This document shows, in pieces, positions 1-8,675 of a DNA stretch of 64,000 nt. A program made the position numbers and the translations under genes. The notes under the pieces are model-generated. The model did not search any database, was not told the origin of the DNA, and was given only the letters and a program-made list of their open reading frames with translations. Numbering within the stretch: position 1 is the first letter of the stretch; every line of letters starts with the position of its first letter. Origin of the DNA: Phycisphaerae bacterium (GTDB lineage: Bacteria; Planctomycetota; Phycisphaerae; SM23-33); the NCBI GenBank assembly GCA_030745875.1, contig JASLNT010000001.1, positions 62,001-126,000 of the forward strand. Direction: 5' to 3'.

Positions 1-1
1 G

Positions 2-703
2 GCGGCCGGTCAGGTTGATCTCCTGAAGCGGTTTGAATCGCTGGGCGGCGGGTGGGGATACTACGAGTTTGACTACCACACGCAAAAACCTTTCGCAAAG
101 ACCACCTCATTCCTGACCGCAAGCGTCTTGATCGCACTGCACGAGGCGCGCGGGATCGGCGTGGACGTACCGCAGGCGATGATCGATCGCGCCAAATCCG
201 CCATCTCGCTCCAGCGAAACCCGAACTCGACATACACATACAGCCGTGGTTGGACGCGCCGTCGCGCCGGTGTGATAAACCTGCCCGCAGGCAGCCTGGG
301 ACGATCGCAAGTATGCAACCTGGCGCTGCGACTCTCGGGCGACGAACGGATAACCGACGAAGTGATCCGGACGTGGCTGGATTGGATTTGCGCTCGCAAC
401 GGGTGGTTGTCGCGGGCCAGGAAGTTCCCGCGCCCGCACGAATCGTGGTTCGCCGTAGCGGGCTACTTCTACTATTACGGACACTTCTACGCGGCTGGGT
501 GCATAGAGCAACTGCCCCTCGAAGAGCGGAAGTTCTACCGGGATCACCTGGCGGGGATACTGATGCCTCTGCAGGAGAAAGACGGTTCATGGTGGGACTT
601 CCCGCTGTATGACTATCACCAGCAATACGGAACGGCGCTGGCGCTGATGGCGCTGCACCGCTGCCGAAGCAACCTGAACGTAAAGATAGCAGCGGGAGGT
701 TGA
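2..703 (+). CDS. Prenyltransferase/squalene-cyclase-like repeat protein, 5' partial
   Basis: The reading frame is open from base 2, so the start codon lies outside the window and only the C-terminal 233 residues are seen. The sequence has the feel of an alpha/alpha-toroid protein of the prenyltransferase/squalene oxidase repeat superfamily: an early GGGWGYYEF segment and a QEKDGSWWDFPLYDYHQQYG stretch near the end resemble the QW-type repeats, with aromatic-rich helices between them. Known members include terpene cyclases and many uncharacterised secreted planctomycete proteins; the substrate cannot be told from this fragment. It ends one base before the ATG of the GH43-like gene, so the two are probably co-transcribed. 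Without the N-terminus neither a signal peptide nor a catalytic DxDD motif can be judged. Confidence 0.6.
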   Translation, partial: AAGQVDLLKRFESLGGGWGYYEFDYHTQKPFAKTTSFLTASVLIALHEARGIGVDVPQAMIDRAKSAISLQRNPNSTYTYSRGWTRRRAGVINLPAGSLGRSQVCNLALRLSGDERITDEVIRTWLDWICARNGWLSRARKFPRPHESWFAVAGYFYYYGHFYAAGCIEQLPLEERKFYRDHLAGILMPLQEKDGSWWDFPLYDYHQQYGTALALMALHRCRSNLNVKIAAGG

Positions 704-704
704 C

Positions 705-1643
705 ATGATCGGGAAAAAAGGGCTGATTCCGTTCGTTTTGCTTGGGCTGCTCGCAGCCGGCGGACTGCGCGGCGAGGCGAAGAAACCGACGTACGCCAAC
801 CCCGTGATCGATGAGATAGGCCCGGCCGATCCGTGCGTTATCCGCCACAAAGGCAAGTACTACCTCTACCCCACCGGAGACAACCGGAGCTACCACGTTT
901 ACACTTCGACCGATCTGGTGAACTGGAGCAAAGGCGCCAAGGTGTTCACGCCGGGAAAGAAAAACGTCTGGGCGCCTGACGTGTTCCATAACCCCGACGA
1001 CAAGAAGTTCTATCTGTACTACACCGTCAACAAGACCATCGGTGTTGCAGTCGCGGACAAACCGGACGGTAAGTTCATCGATCGCGCAACGTTGTTCCCC
1101 AATGCAATAGACGCTCACATGTTTCGCGACGATGATGGAAAGCAGTATCTCTACTACGTCCAGTTTCCCGGATTCAGAATCCACGTTCAGAGAATGAAAA
1201 CGCCCCTGCAGAAGGACAAAAGCAGACCGATCCAACTGATCAGGCCGACCGAGCCGTGGGAGAAGAAACGCGGCTCCGTCACCGAAGGCCCGTGGATGCT
1301 GAAACACAAGAAGACGTACTACCTGATGTACTCCGGAACGGGCGCCAACTCGCTGGACTACGCGGTCGGGTACGCAACGTCAAAGAGCCCCACCGGCCCG
1401 TTCGTAAAGCACAAGGGCAACCCGATAATAAAGAGGGGAAACGGCGCGCTTGGACCGGGGCACGGATGCGTCGTGAAAGACCGAGCCGGTAAGCTGTGGC
1501 ACGTGTACCACCAGCAGAAGGATGGGTCAAGACCGTGGAATCGCTTTCTGTGCATTGATCCGCTATGGTTCGACGTCAAGGGCGTCCTGCACGGACGCGC
1601 CACTCGACAAACCCCCCAGGCGGCGCCCGCGCCGTTGCGATAA
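705..1643 (+). CDS. Secreted glycoside hydrolase family 43-like protein
   Basis: This 312-residue protein has an N-terminal signal peptide (hydrophobic residues 8-20) followed by a five-bladed beta-propeller of GH43 type. The three acidic positions expected for the family are visible: Asp42 in GPADPCVIRHKGKYYLYPT (general base), Asp136 in NAIDAHMFRDDDGKQYLYY (pKa modulator) and Glu194 in VTEGPWMLKHKKTYYLMYSG (general acid). WAPDV at residues 89-93 is also typical. Family members are inverting arabinanases, arabinofuranosidases, xylosidases or galactosidases; the specificity here is not readable. The start follows the upstream stop by one base, with GGGAGG about 8 bases upstream acting as ribosome site. 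It faces the sulfatase at 1657 with only 13 bases between the stops and no visible terminator. Confidence 0.85.
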   Translation: MIGKKGLIPFVLLGLLAAGGLRGEAKKPTYANPVIDEIGPADPCVIRHKGKYYLYPTGDNRSYHVYTSTDLVNWSKGAKVFTPGKKNVWAPDVFHNPDDKKFYLYYTVNKTIGVAVADKPDGKFIDRATLFPNAIDAHMFRDDDGKQYLYYVQFPGFRIHVQRMKTPLQKDKSRPIQLIRPTEPWEKKRGSVTEGPWMLKHKKTYYLMYSGTGANSLDYAVGYATSKSPTGPFVKHKGNPIIKRGNGALGPGHGCVVKDRAGKLWHVYHQQKDGSRPWNRFLCIDPLWFDVKGVLHGRATRQTPQAAPAPLR

Positions 1644-1656
1644 GACAAATCGCTCG

Positions 1657-3213
1657 CTATTGCCTGGGCTTACGGTTCTTCTTTCGTTTTCGCCCCACCG
1701 GCGCTTTGGACCTGGGCTGCCGAGCCGTCGGTGTGAACTTGCCCTTACCGTTAGCCGCCCAGTCGAGATCGGCTTTGATCGTGGCTACGGAAGTCCGCCC
1801 GTCCTTATACTTGCGCCCGTATTCGATCAGCTGGGCGGACAGGTCGCGGACAATCTGGCGATATTCGGGGTCCAGAAAGAAGTTCTTCAGTTCGTCGGGG
1901 TCCTTTTCCATATCGATCAACCACGGGATATCTCGCGGCGAGACGATGAACTTGTATCGCCCGGTGAAAGCTCCCAGCCAATTCGCATCAGGCCCGCCCG
2001 TGCCGCGAACGAATGCAACGTCCTTCCAGTCGTCGGGGGCTTTCCCCCTGGTGAAGAGGTCCGAGGCGTTGCGCCCTTCCTCAAGACCGGCGGTCTTGAA
2101 ACCCATCATGCCGATAATTGTCGGCAGGAAGTCGACGGTCCCCAGCGCCTGGGTGACGATCGTGCGAGCCTTGATTTTGGCGGGATAGTAGATAACGAAC
2201 GGAACCTTCGCCGAAGCCTCCAAAGGAACACCCTTGTTGTGACGATGATGCTCACCGCGAAGATCACCGTGATCGGCGGTGAAGATAACAATCGTATTGT
2301 CCATTAGCTTCTGGGCCCGGAGGCACTTGAGAATCCTGCCGACATTATCGTCGATGCACTTGACCATACCGTAGTACTTGGCCTGCCCGTAGCCGCCCTT
2401 CTGCTTCTGAGCCCAGCTTGGGAGCCCCTTATCGGGCTTGTCGTGGGTGCGCGGTTTTTCGAACGTCATTGAATCGTACATGCTCGCATACGGCGGGCGA
2501 ACGGTGTCCGGGCCGTGCGGATCGGGAATGGAGACCATGTAGCAGAATCGCCTGGAGGCGTTCTTCCTGATGAAGTCGATGGTCTTGTCGGCCAGGAAGT
2601 CTGTGGTGAACGATTTCTTGTCAGCTCCACCGACACTGTAGCTCGGCTTGCCTCCGGTGCGTGCTTTTACGCGCGGACCAGAGGCGGTGTCTTCGAGTTG
2701 CTTCCAGTGGCCTCGATTGAACATGCAGGCGTTGTCTGCAAATCCGAATTTCCGCTTGGGACCCCACTGGGGCTTCCCGTTCCCATCGAGATGCCACTTG
2801 CCCGAATATCCCGTAGCGTAACCGACGCGCCGCAGGATTTCGGCAAACGTGACAATGTTGTCGTCCAGTGCGATATTGTTCGTAACAACCGGTGTGTTCT
2901 GAGGATAACGCCCCGACACAAACGCCGCCCGCGACGGCGAACAAACCGGCGTGGTCGCATAGAACTTGGTGCAGAGGGCTCCGTTGGAAGCGATCCAGTC
3001 GATGTTCGGTGTCTCGACTACCGCCTTCTTGCCCCACATGAACGCCTGGTCGGGCTTCAGCGTCTTTCGATAGCACCCGAGCGTACGGAAGTTGTGCTCA
3101 TCGGTCTGGATTATCAGTAGATTCGGTCCGGGCTTTTCTGCGCCTGGAGCGTACCGCGGCGCGCCGGCGGCGAGGACCAATCCAGCGGCCTTGAGGAAAT
3201 CGCGTCTATTCAC
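1657..3213 (-). CDS. Tat-exported sulfatase (type I, formylglycine-dependent)
   Basis: A 518-residue sulfatase that should remove sulfate esters from a carbohydrate outside the cytoplasm. I place the start at the GTG at 3213, not at the upstream end of the open frame, because it gives a Tat leader (NRRDFLKAAGLVLAAGAPRY), has GGAG 7 bases upstream, and overlaps the preceding gene's TGA as GTGA. The S1-family signature PVCSPSRAAFVSGRYP contains Cys91, the residue converted to formylglycine; IIQTDEHNFRTLG supplies metal-binding acids, and HGDLRGEHHRHNKG and KVPFVIYYP are typical later motifs. The protein ends in a Lys/Arg-rich tail. It is the last gene of the 1657-11473 operon. The specific sulfated substrate is unknown. 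Confidence 0.9.
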   Translation of the reverse strand: MNRRDFLKAAGLVLAAGAPRYAPGAEKPGPNLLIIQTDEHNFRTLGCYRKTLKPDQAFMWGKKAVVETPNIDWIASNGALCTKFYATTPVCSPSRAAFVSGRYPQNTPVVTNNIALDDNIVTFAEILRRVGYATGYSGKWHLDGNGKPQWGPKRKFGFADNACMFNRGHWKQLEDTASGPRVKARTGGKPSYSVGGADKKSFTTDFLADKTIDFIRKNASRRFCYMVSIPDPHGPDTVRPPYASMYDSMTFEKPRTHDKPDKGLPSWAQKQKGGYGQAKYYGMVKCIDDNVGRILKCLRAQKLMDNTIVIFTADHGDLRGEHHRHNKGVPLEASAKVPFVIYYPAKIKARTIVTQALGTVDFLPTIIGMMGFKTAGLEEGRNASDLFTRGKAPDDWKDVAFVRGTGGPDANWLGAFTGRYKFIVSPRDIPWLIDMEKDPDELKNFFLDPEYRQIVRDLSAQLIEYGRKYKDGRTSVATIKADLDWAANGKGKFTPTARQPRSKAPVGRKRKKNRKPRQ

Positions 3214-4076
3214 TTGCCGTCTCCTTGTTGGTGCAAATCCGGTTGCAGCCCGCGCCATTCCAGCACAGCCAGCACCGGACGATGATCCGAAGCAATTTTC
3301 TCTTCGATGACTCTGACTTCGACCACTCGCCAACGACCGGCGGGACGAAGTAGGATGTAATCTATCTTCTTGGCGGGATCCTTCGCAGGCCACGTCGCCT
3401 GCGGGGCATCTCCCGCCGACCGCAGCCAATGTTCACTCATCGCCTTGATCGGTTCACTCTGCGGCGTGTCGTTGAGATCGCCGACAAGAATCACCGGTCC
3501 GCCGTCGTCTTTAACAAATAACTCGTTGAGCCTGCGAGCCTGCCGCAGGCGGAGCCTGTGGTCTTTCACGTGATCGAGATGCGTTCCGACAAACGTAAAC
3601 TCAGGACGATCGGCAACCGGCCGGACACTGACGGACAGCGCAATCCGCGGTTCGCTGTCGGGGTCGTGGCCGAGTTGATGGGTCTTTTCGTGCAGGATCG
3701 GCCAGCGCGACAGCACCGCCTGACCGTACTGTCCGCCTGAAAAGTCCATCGCCTTGCCAAATACCGCGTGCATCCCGGTCAAACGTCCCAGTTCGGCGGC
3801 TTGATCCGCTCCCGAGGCGCGTTTGGTTCCGCAATCCACCTCCTGCAACGCCGCCAAATCCGGTTTGAGATCGCTTATCACTCGCGCCAGTCGCGGCAGG
3901 TCAAACTTCCCGTCCTCGCCCTGTCCGTGGTGAATATTGTACGTAAGCACGCGAATGCGAATCGGCCGGGGCGCATCACATCCTCCGATTGCGGCGACCA
4001 GGCCACAGGCGATCAGCACGCACACCCATACCGTAACTCCCCCGCATCGACCCCGATGAAGCGTCACAACGTCCAT
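3210..4076 (-). CDS. Endonuclease/exonuclease/phosphatase-fold lipoprotein
   Basis: A 288-residue member of the endonuclease/exonuclease/phosphatase superfamily. Visible motifs in order are RVLTYNIHHGQG, PDLAALQEVD (metal-binding Glu), GTHLDH, ILVGDLNDTPQSEP and SDHRPVLAVLEW (catalytic Asp-His). The N-terminus has a hydrophobic segment VLIACGLVAAIGGC that fits a lipoprotein signal with the cysteine as lipidation site, so it is probably an extracytoplasmic phosphodiesterase or phosphatase rather than a DNA-repair enzyme. Its ATG lies 13 bases inside the end of the Gfo/Idh/MocA gene and its stop overlaps the sulfatase start, so translation is probably coupled. The residue composition gives no clue to the substrate; sugar-phosphate, lipid or nucleic acid are all possible. 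Confidence 0.8.
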   Translation of the reverse strand: MDVVTLHRGRCGGVTVWVCVLIACGLVAAIGGCDAPRPIRIRVLTYNIHHGQGEDGKFDLPRLARVISDLKPDLAALQEVDCGTKRASGADQAAELGRLTGMHAVFGKAMDFSGGQYGQAVLSRWPILHEKTHQLGHDPDSEPRIALSVSVRPVADRPEFTFVGTHLDHVKDHRLRLRQARRLNELFVKDDGGPVILVGDLNDTPQSEPIKAMSEHWLRSAGDAPQATWPAKDPAKKIDYILLRPAGRWRVVEVRVIEEKIASDHRPVLAVLEWRGLQPDLHQQGDGK

Positions 4077-5416
4077 GGCGGCCTCAGCGCGGTGCGACGG
4101 GTAAGCCTGTTGGCCGCCTCATTATTGATGAACTGTTCGGCGTCGGGATCCCAGCGGAGTTTCTGCCCGCCCAGTTGTATCGAGATATGGGCCAGGTGAC
4201 ACACCGAGGTAGTGCGATGTCCGACTTCGGCGTCCGCCAACGTCCGCCCGCGCGTCTTGACGCAATCGATAAAATCCGTTTTCTCGCTCTTCAGGGGGAA
4301 TCGTATCTCGTCGCCGGGCCCGAGAGTCTCCTTGGCGAGCGATTCGGGCGACGATTGTATTTTTCCGCGGCCCCATTCAGCATGAATCCATCCGCCCTCT
4401 CCTTCAAATCTCACGAAAGGCTTGCCCATCGTGTAGTGCAGCGTCACGCCGTTTGCATATTTGTACTTCGCCTCGAAGTTCAGCAAAACGTTCCACAGAC
4501 CATCGGTGGGATACGTTCCGGTGGCCTGGACCTCCACCGGACCGCTGCGGTCTGTTCCATTGCCCCACTGGACAATGTCGACCAGGTGCGCGCCCCAGTT
4601 GGTGATCATACCGTCGCAATAATCTCTAACCCGCATCCATCCGGGCCGGCGGAAGCTGGAGGGCGTGTGCACGCGATTCAACGTATACGGAGCCTTCTGC
4701 GCCGGGCCCAGCCACATATCGTAATCAAGTTCCTCTGGAACGGGCATCTCCGGTTGAGGTCCGCACGCTATATCGCCCCGCGGAACGCCCGTGCGTATCG
4801 TGTGCAGCTTTCCGATCCGCCCGTTTCGCACGAGTTCGACGGCGCGATGGAAGTACCAATGCGACCGGAACTCGCTGTCGGTGCGGAACACGCGCCCGTA
4901 TCGCTTTACGGTGTCGCTGAGAATCCGCCCTTCATGTATGCTCAGCGTGAGGGGTTTTTCGCAGCATACGTCCTTGCCCGCCTTGGCGGCGGCTATCGAC
5001 ATCGGCACGTGCCAGTGGTCCGGCGTGGAGATCATCACCGCATCGATATCGTCGCGAGCCAGGACCTCGCGAAAGTCACCGCATGTCCTGAGGCCTTTGT
5101 GCGTCCCGGACGATTTACCATTCCTCTTACCGTAATACTTCTCCACCCTCCCGACAGCCTGCTTCAACCGCCATGAATCCACATCGCAAATCGCGACGAT
5201 CTGCGTATCTTTCGATTGCAGGAACGGCGGGAGGTTGGCGTTTATGCCCTGCCTTCCGACACCGATCATGCCAACTGTGATTCTCTCGCTGGGGGCGACC
5301 GCTCCTCCGACCCGTCCGGGGAGAATCCATGGGACCCCGGCGACCGCACCGGCCGACAGAACACCTTTTACAAACGAACGACGCGATATTCCGGTTTGAA
5401 GTCGGGTCTTGTTCAT
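4064..5416 (-). CDS. Tat-exported Gfo/Idh/MocA family oxidoreductase
   Basis: A 450-residue NAD(P)-dependent oxidoreductase of the Gfo/Idh/MocA family. It has a Tat signal (SRRSFVKGVLSAGAVAGVPW), a Rossmann start ITVGMIGVGRQG, the active-site lysine motif CEKPLTLSIHEG, and the C-terminal beta-sheet domain with WGAHLVDIVQWG. Exported members usually carry a tightly bound cofactor; in several Bacteroidota and Planctomycetota they oxidise sugar hydroxyls (for example to 3-keto glycosides). AAAGGAG lies 8 bases before the ATG, and the gene begins 2 bases after the TIM-barrel gene stop, a typical operon spacing. A paralogue with the same architecture sits at 44756-46111. The substrate is unknown. 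Confidence 0.9.
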   Translation of the reverse strand: MNKTRLQTGISRRSFVKGVLSAGAVAGVPWILPGRVGGAVAPSERITVGMIGVGRQGINANLPPFLQSKDTQIVAICDVDSWRLKQAVGRVEKYYGKRNGKSSGTHKGLRTCGDFREVLARDDIDAVMISTPDHWHVPMSIAAAKAGKDVCCEKPLTLSIHEGRILSDTVKRYGRVFRTDSEFRSHWYFHRAVELVRNGRIGKLHTIRTGVPRGDIACGPQPEMPVPEELDYDMWLGPAQKAPYTLNRVHTPSSFRRPGWMRVRDYCDGMITNWGAHLVDIVQWGNGTDRSGPVEVQATGTYPTDGLWNVLLNFEAKYKYANGVTLHYTMGKPFVRFEGEGGWIHAEWGRGKIQSSPESLAKETLGPGDEIRFPLKSEKTDFIDCVKTRGRTLADAEVGHRTTSVCHLAHISIQLGGQKLRWDPDAEQFINNEAANRLTRRTALRPPWTL

Positions 5417-5418
5417 GG

Positions 5419-6312
5419 TTACTTCTCCTTTGAGGCGATCTTATCCTGATATGTCTTCCAGGTCGCAAGCGAACGCTTAAGATTCTCTTTCTGGTCGCCT
5501 TTGACGGCGTAGCATTGCAGTCCGACCGGACCGCGATAGCCCGAGACGTTCAACGTTTTGAGGAAGCCCAGGACGTCAAACTCGCCATCACCCAACGGGC
5601 GAATGAGTTTGTCCCAGCCGCCCTTGTGGTCGGCTCCGTTGATGGAAACCATGAACAGGTGCGGTGCGGCGGCTTTGATGATTTCGGGGAGTTTCGGTTC
5701 GCTGCCTGCCTTGAGTTCATGGCAGAGGTTAATCGACACGCCGACATTCTTGCGGTCGACCTTCTTAACCAGCCGAAGGGCCTGGTTGGTTGTTGCGATA
5801 TAGAAACCCAGGTGCGGATAGATTGCAATTCTGAGACCGTGCTTGGCGGCTGCGTCGGCGAGAGTTCGGATGACGGCGGAGGCTTTTTCGTCGTCGGTCT
5901 TGCCCTGGACCGTCAACCACAGCACCACACCGGTCCCTTCGAGCTGCTTCATCGCGTCGATGAGTTTCGGATCGTAAGGAACTTCTCTTGCTGGATTGCA
6001 CCACACATAAGTGCTGAAGACCTTCAGCCCCAGATCCTTGAACGCCTTGACCTTCTTGGGCAGGTCCCGCACACCGGAGTAACCGATCCCAGCGTACCCG
6101 AGTTCCTTGAGCGTTTTGGCCTGCTGTTGGATTGTGAGCCTACCGCGATTAATACCGTTGTCAAACGCAAAGAACTCGTTAGTCAGCCCGCCCTTCATGG
6201 CGGCGGGTTGCGTGGTCGGGGTCTTGCGCGGGGTCCTGGCGTCGCATACCAGCATAACGGTCAACAGCCCCAGCACCATCGCAGCGCCGCACAGCAGTCG
6301 CTTTGCGTTCAT
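5419..6312 (-). CDS. Secreted sugar phosphate isomerase/epimerase-like TIM barrel
   Basis: A 297-residue protein with a signal peptide (LLCGAAMVLGLLTVMLVCDA) followed by an AP-endonuclease-2/xylose-isomerase type TIM barrel. Recognisable segments include AKTLKELGYAGIGYSG, GLRIAIYPHLGFYIATTNQA, NVGVSINLCHELKAGSEP and HLFMVSINGADHKGGWDK; acidic and histidine residues in these strands would bind a divalent metal. Family members isomerise, epimerise or, in some keto-sugar pathways, eliminate or hydrate sugars. The start has GAGGTGA 5 bases upstream. It is followed after 2 bases by the Gfo/Idh/MocA gene, a pairing seen again at 43797-46111, which suggests consecutive steps on one sugar. There is an 80-base gap before it that may hold an internal promoter. 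Confidence 0.85.
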   Translation of the reverse strand: MNAKRLLCGAAMVLGLLTVMLVCDARTPRKTPTTQPAAMKGGLTNEFFAFDNGINRGRLTIQQQAKTLKELGYAGIGYSGVRDLPKKVKAFKDLGLKVFSTYVWCNPAREVPYDPKLIDAMKQLEGTGVVLWLTVQGKTDDEKASAVIRTLADAAAKHGLRIAIYPHLGFYIATTNQALRLVKKVDRKNVGVSINLCHELKAGSEPKLPEIIKAAAPHLFMVSINGADHKGGWDKLIRPLGDGEFDVLGFLKTLNVSGYRGPVGLQCYAVKGDQKENLKRSLATWKTYQDKIASKEK

Positions 6313-6332
6313 AGTCTCACCTCGTTATCGCG

Positions 6333-6361
6333 TTTGTATTATGCATATATAATAAGGTCAA
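6333..6361 (-). promoter_or_regulatory. Possible internal promoter before the TIM-barrel gene
   Basis: In the 80-base gap between the HzsA-related gene and the TIM-barrel gene, the minus strand reads TTGACC, 17 bases, TACAAA, within an AT-rich patch that stands out from the GC-rich surroundings. It would allow the isomerase, Gfo, phosphatase and sulfatase genes to be expressed independently of the first two genes. The -10 is poor, so this is tentative. Confidence 0.3.
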
Positions 6362-6392
6362 CGCACACCGGGAGCATCAATTTCCTTAGTGC

Positions 6393-8675
6393 TCAACGTT
6401 TGGAGTTGGTCTTTGGGGGCGTGGCGCTGAGAGCCTGATCGAACGTAACGGCCGGGCGGAAGTTCGGATGGTCTTTGTACCTTACGTGGCGCCGACCCCA
6501 GTACGATCCGTAGTATTGGCAGTTGGATTCGATCCAGTTGCTGATTTTCAGCAGCTCGCCCGTCGACAGTTGGACCTCCTTGTGCAATTCGGCGAGTTTT
6601 GCGACTTTTTGGGCCAGGGCCTTGTCGGGAAGGCGAACCTTGCCCTTTGACAGCATCGCCACCATAGCAGTCTTGAACGAAAACGACGATTTGGCGGGCA
6701 GATACTCCACGGTGGGCTTGGAATTCTCGCTAACCGACGCCAACGATCGTCCGATCTTGCTCATGATCGCTTCATACGATTTGGAGAAGTGACCGGTCGG
6801 CGCACCTCTCATGTCCATCCCGCCGGAAACTTTTTTGGGGCGCGTCGGGTTGTGGCACGTTACGCAGTGCTTGTCGAGCACCGGTTGTACGTCGGTCGGG
6901 TAGTGCAGCGTGCGCCTGGCGGACTTGTCGCCCGGTTGAGCAGCCGGAACCGAAGGCGGGCGTTTGAGCGCCGCGACCGCCCCGCCCGACCGCCCGGCCG
7001 CTGCGCTGTTGGGCGTTTCGTGACAACCTATGCACGATCGCGTCTCGCCCGGACGGTAGTTCACGTAGCTCCGCTCGGTCTGGACCGCCAGGTAGTTCTT
7101 GTCGAGCACCTGGAAGTAGATGTTCCTGTCGGACGGTACGATGAAGTGCGCCGACCCGTCGATCTCGACCGGTACGATTCCCCACTGCACCTTCAAGCCG
7201 ATGTTGGAGCCCTTGGACAACACGACGTGCTGCTTGCTGAACTTGTCCGAGCCGTCGGTTCGTCTTGCCGACCAGGGACGCGGGACCTGCTCCATGATGC
7301 GAATGTACTTGATCTCGCCGCGCTTGACTTTCTCCAGCCCGTGATAGACGTCGGTGACAACGCAGACGGCTTGTTTTTTCCCGGCCAGCCTGCTGTCGAA
7401 TGCGGTTTTGAGCACGGGCGGTTTGTCTCGGGCTCTCAGCGGATACGGCTGCCAGCATGAGAACTCCGCATCCTTGTGGATAAGACGCACCGAGCCCTTG
7501 TCGTCCAGCAGATACAGCCCGTAAGCCTTTGGGTCGGACCATTGCGGACCGGCCGGTTTGTGCGCTGCGAGAAACAACTTGTCCGACAGCGGATACGGAT
7601 CTTTGAACAGCGGTCCGGTCCCCTTGCTGTCGTGTTTCCACTGGCCTGACGGTTGTTTGTACCAGAAACCCTTCTCGGTGCGGATGTCGACCTGCGGGGT
7701 CATGTAGGTCATGGGCGCTCGCGTGCGGATGGGCTTGCTGGTGTCGATGCGAATCACCGTACCGATCGAATTCGGGAAGCAATGCGGTGTTCCAAGGAAA
7801 ACGTATCTACCGGACGATCCGGGGACGGGCCGGCCGTAGATAAATGACGGCGGGTAAGTGATGTCGTTACCGTAAATCTCGACCGATCCGCTTCCATCGG
7901 GCTTCATCGCCCAGAGGCATTTGGCTCCGATGTGCCCCTTCTCGATGTACTCCCAGCGCGTATAGAGGATCCGACCGTCGTCCAGAACACAGGGCGACGA
8001 TTCGCTGACCGAACTGTTGGTGAGCTTCCGGATGTTCTTACCGTCTGAGTCCATGCGGTGCAAGATCATTGAGGTGAACACGTCGTCATTGTTGCACAAC
8101 ACGCCGAACTGACATCGCGTGGAGGTGAAAACGATCCCGCCGTCAGGCAGGTAGCACGGGTGCATATCGTCAGTTCCATGGTGGTAATACACACCCCCTC
8201 GACTCTTACCGTATTTCTTGACGAGCGTCGCTTCGTCGGACAACGGGAAGGTTAGTTGTCGCAAACCGCCGGATTTCGCACGGAGACCGGTCGACGGGTC
8301 AATATCGATCTCGTATATGCGGTAGCCTTCCTTCGGGGCCTTCTTCCATCCGAAGATTATCTTCTTGGCGTCGAATGAGACGTCGAATCGGCCTAACCAT
8401 CCGCCCTTCAACTCTCCGGTCAGATCGGCGGCCCGACCGGTGCGAAGGTTCAGAACGCACAGGCTCCCGCCCGGTTTGGAAATGTCGTTTATGTGGTCAG
8501 TGTAGTAATGGTCGGCCGTACACGTGTTGCGTTTGATGAAAACGATCTTATCGAACTGCTTTGCGTAATCGTCAACAAGCGCCTTTCGACCGGGCGAAAC
8601 GGGCTCGGCGACACATAGTGTCGCTGTAGCGAGCACAATCAGCAAAATCACGGGGCATTGTCTGCGAAATCTCAT
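6393..8675 (-). CDS. HzsA-related secreted dihaem protein with beta-propeller
   Basis: A 760-residue protein with a signal peptide (CPVILLIVLATATLCVAEP), a TolB/PD40-like beta-propeller (PDGGIVFTSTRCQFG and VLDDGRILYTRWEY are repeated blade motifs) and a C-terminal haem region. Two c-type haem sites are seen: CIGCH at 548-552 and CVTCH at 604-608. The stretch VPVEIDGSAHFIVPSDRNIYFQVLD before the first haem is shared by all four paralogues in this window. This matches the planctomycete family named HzsA-related after the hydrazine synthase alpha subunit; the other hydrazine synthase subunits are absent, so hydrazine synthesis is not implied. Its ATG overlaps the FAD gene stop as ATGA. It could be a periplasmic electron acceptor or enzyme for neighbouring oxidoreductases; that is inference. 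Confidence 0.85.
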   Translation of the reverse strand: MRFRRQCPVILLIVLATATLCVAEPVSPGRKALVDDYAKQFDKIVFIKRNTCTADHYYTDHINDISKPGGSLCVLNLRTGRAADLTGELKGGWLGRFDVSFDAKKIIFGWKKAPKEGYRIYEIDIDPSTGLRAKSGGLRQLTFPLSDEATLVKKYGKSRGGVYYHHGTDDMHPCYLPDGGIVFTSTRCQFGVLCNNDDVFTSMILHRMDSDGKNIRKLTNSSVSESSPCVLDDGRILYTRWEYIEKGHIGAKCLWAMKPDGSGSVEIYGNDITYPPSFIYGRPVPGSSGRYVFLGTPHCFPNSIGTVIRIDTSKPIRTRAPMTYMTPQVDIRTEKGFWYKQPSGQWKHDSKGTGPLFKDPYPLSDKLFLAAHKPAGPQWSDPKAYGLYLLDDKGSVRLIHKDAEFSCWQPYPLRARDKPPVLKTAFDSRLAGKKQAVCVVTDVYHGLEKVKRGEIKYIRIMEQVPRPWSARRTDGSDKFSKQHVVLSKGSNIGLKVQWGIVPVEIDGSAHFIVPSDRNIYFQVLDKNYLAVQTERSYVNYRPGETRSCIGCHETPNSAAAGRSGGAVAALKRPPSVPAAQPGDKSARRTLHYPTDVQPVLDKHCVTCHNPTRPKKVSGGMDMRGAPTGHFSKSYEAIMSKIGRSLASVSENSKPTVEYLPAKSSFSFKTAMVAMLSKGKVRLPDKALAQKVAKLAELHKEVQLSTGELLKISNWIESNCQYYGSYWGRRHVRYKDHPNFRPAVTFDQALSATPPKTNSKR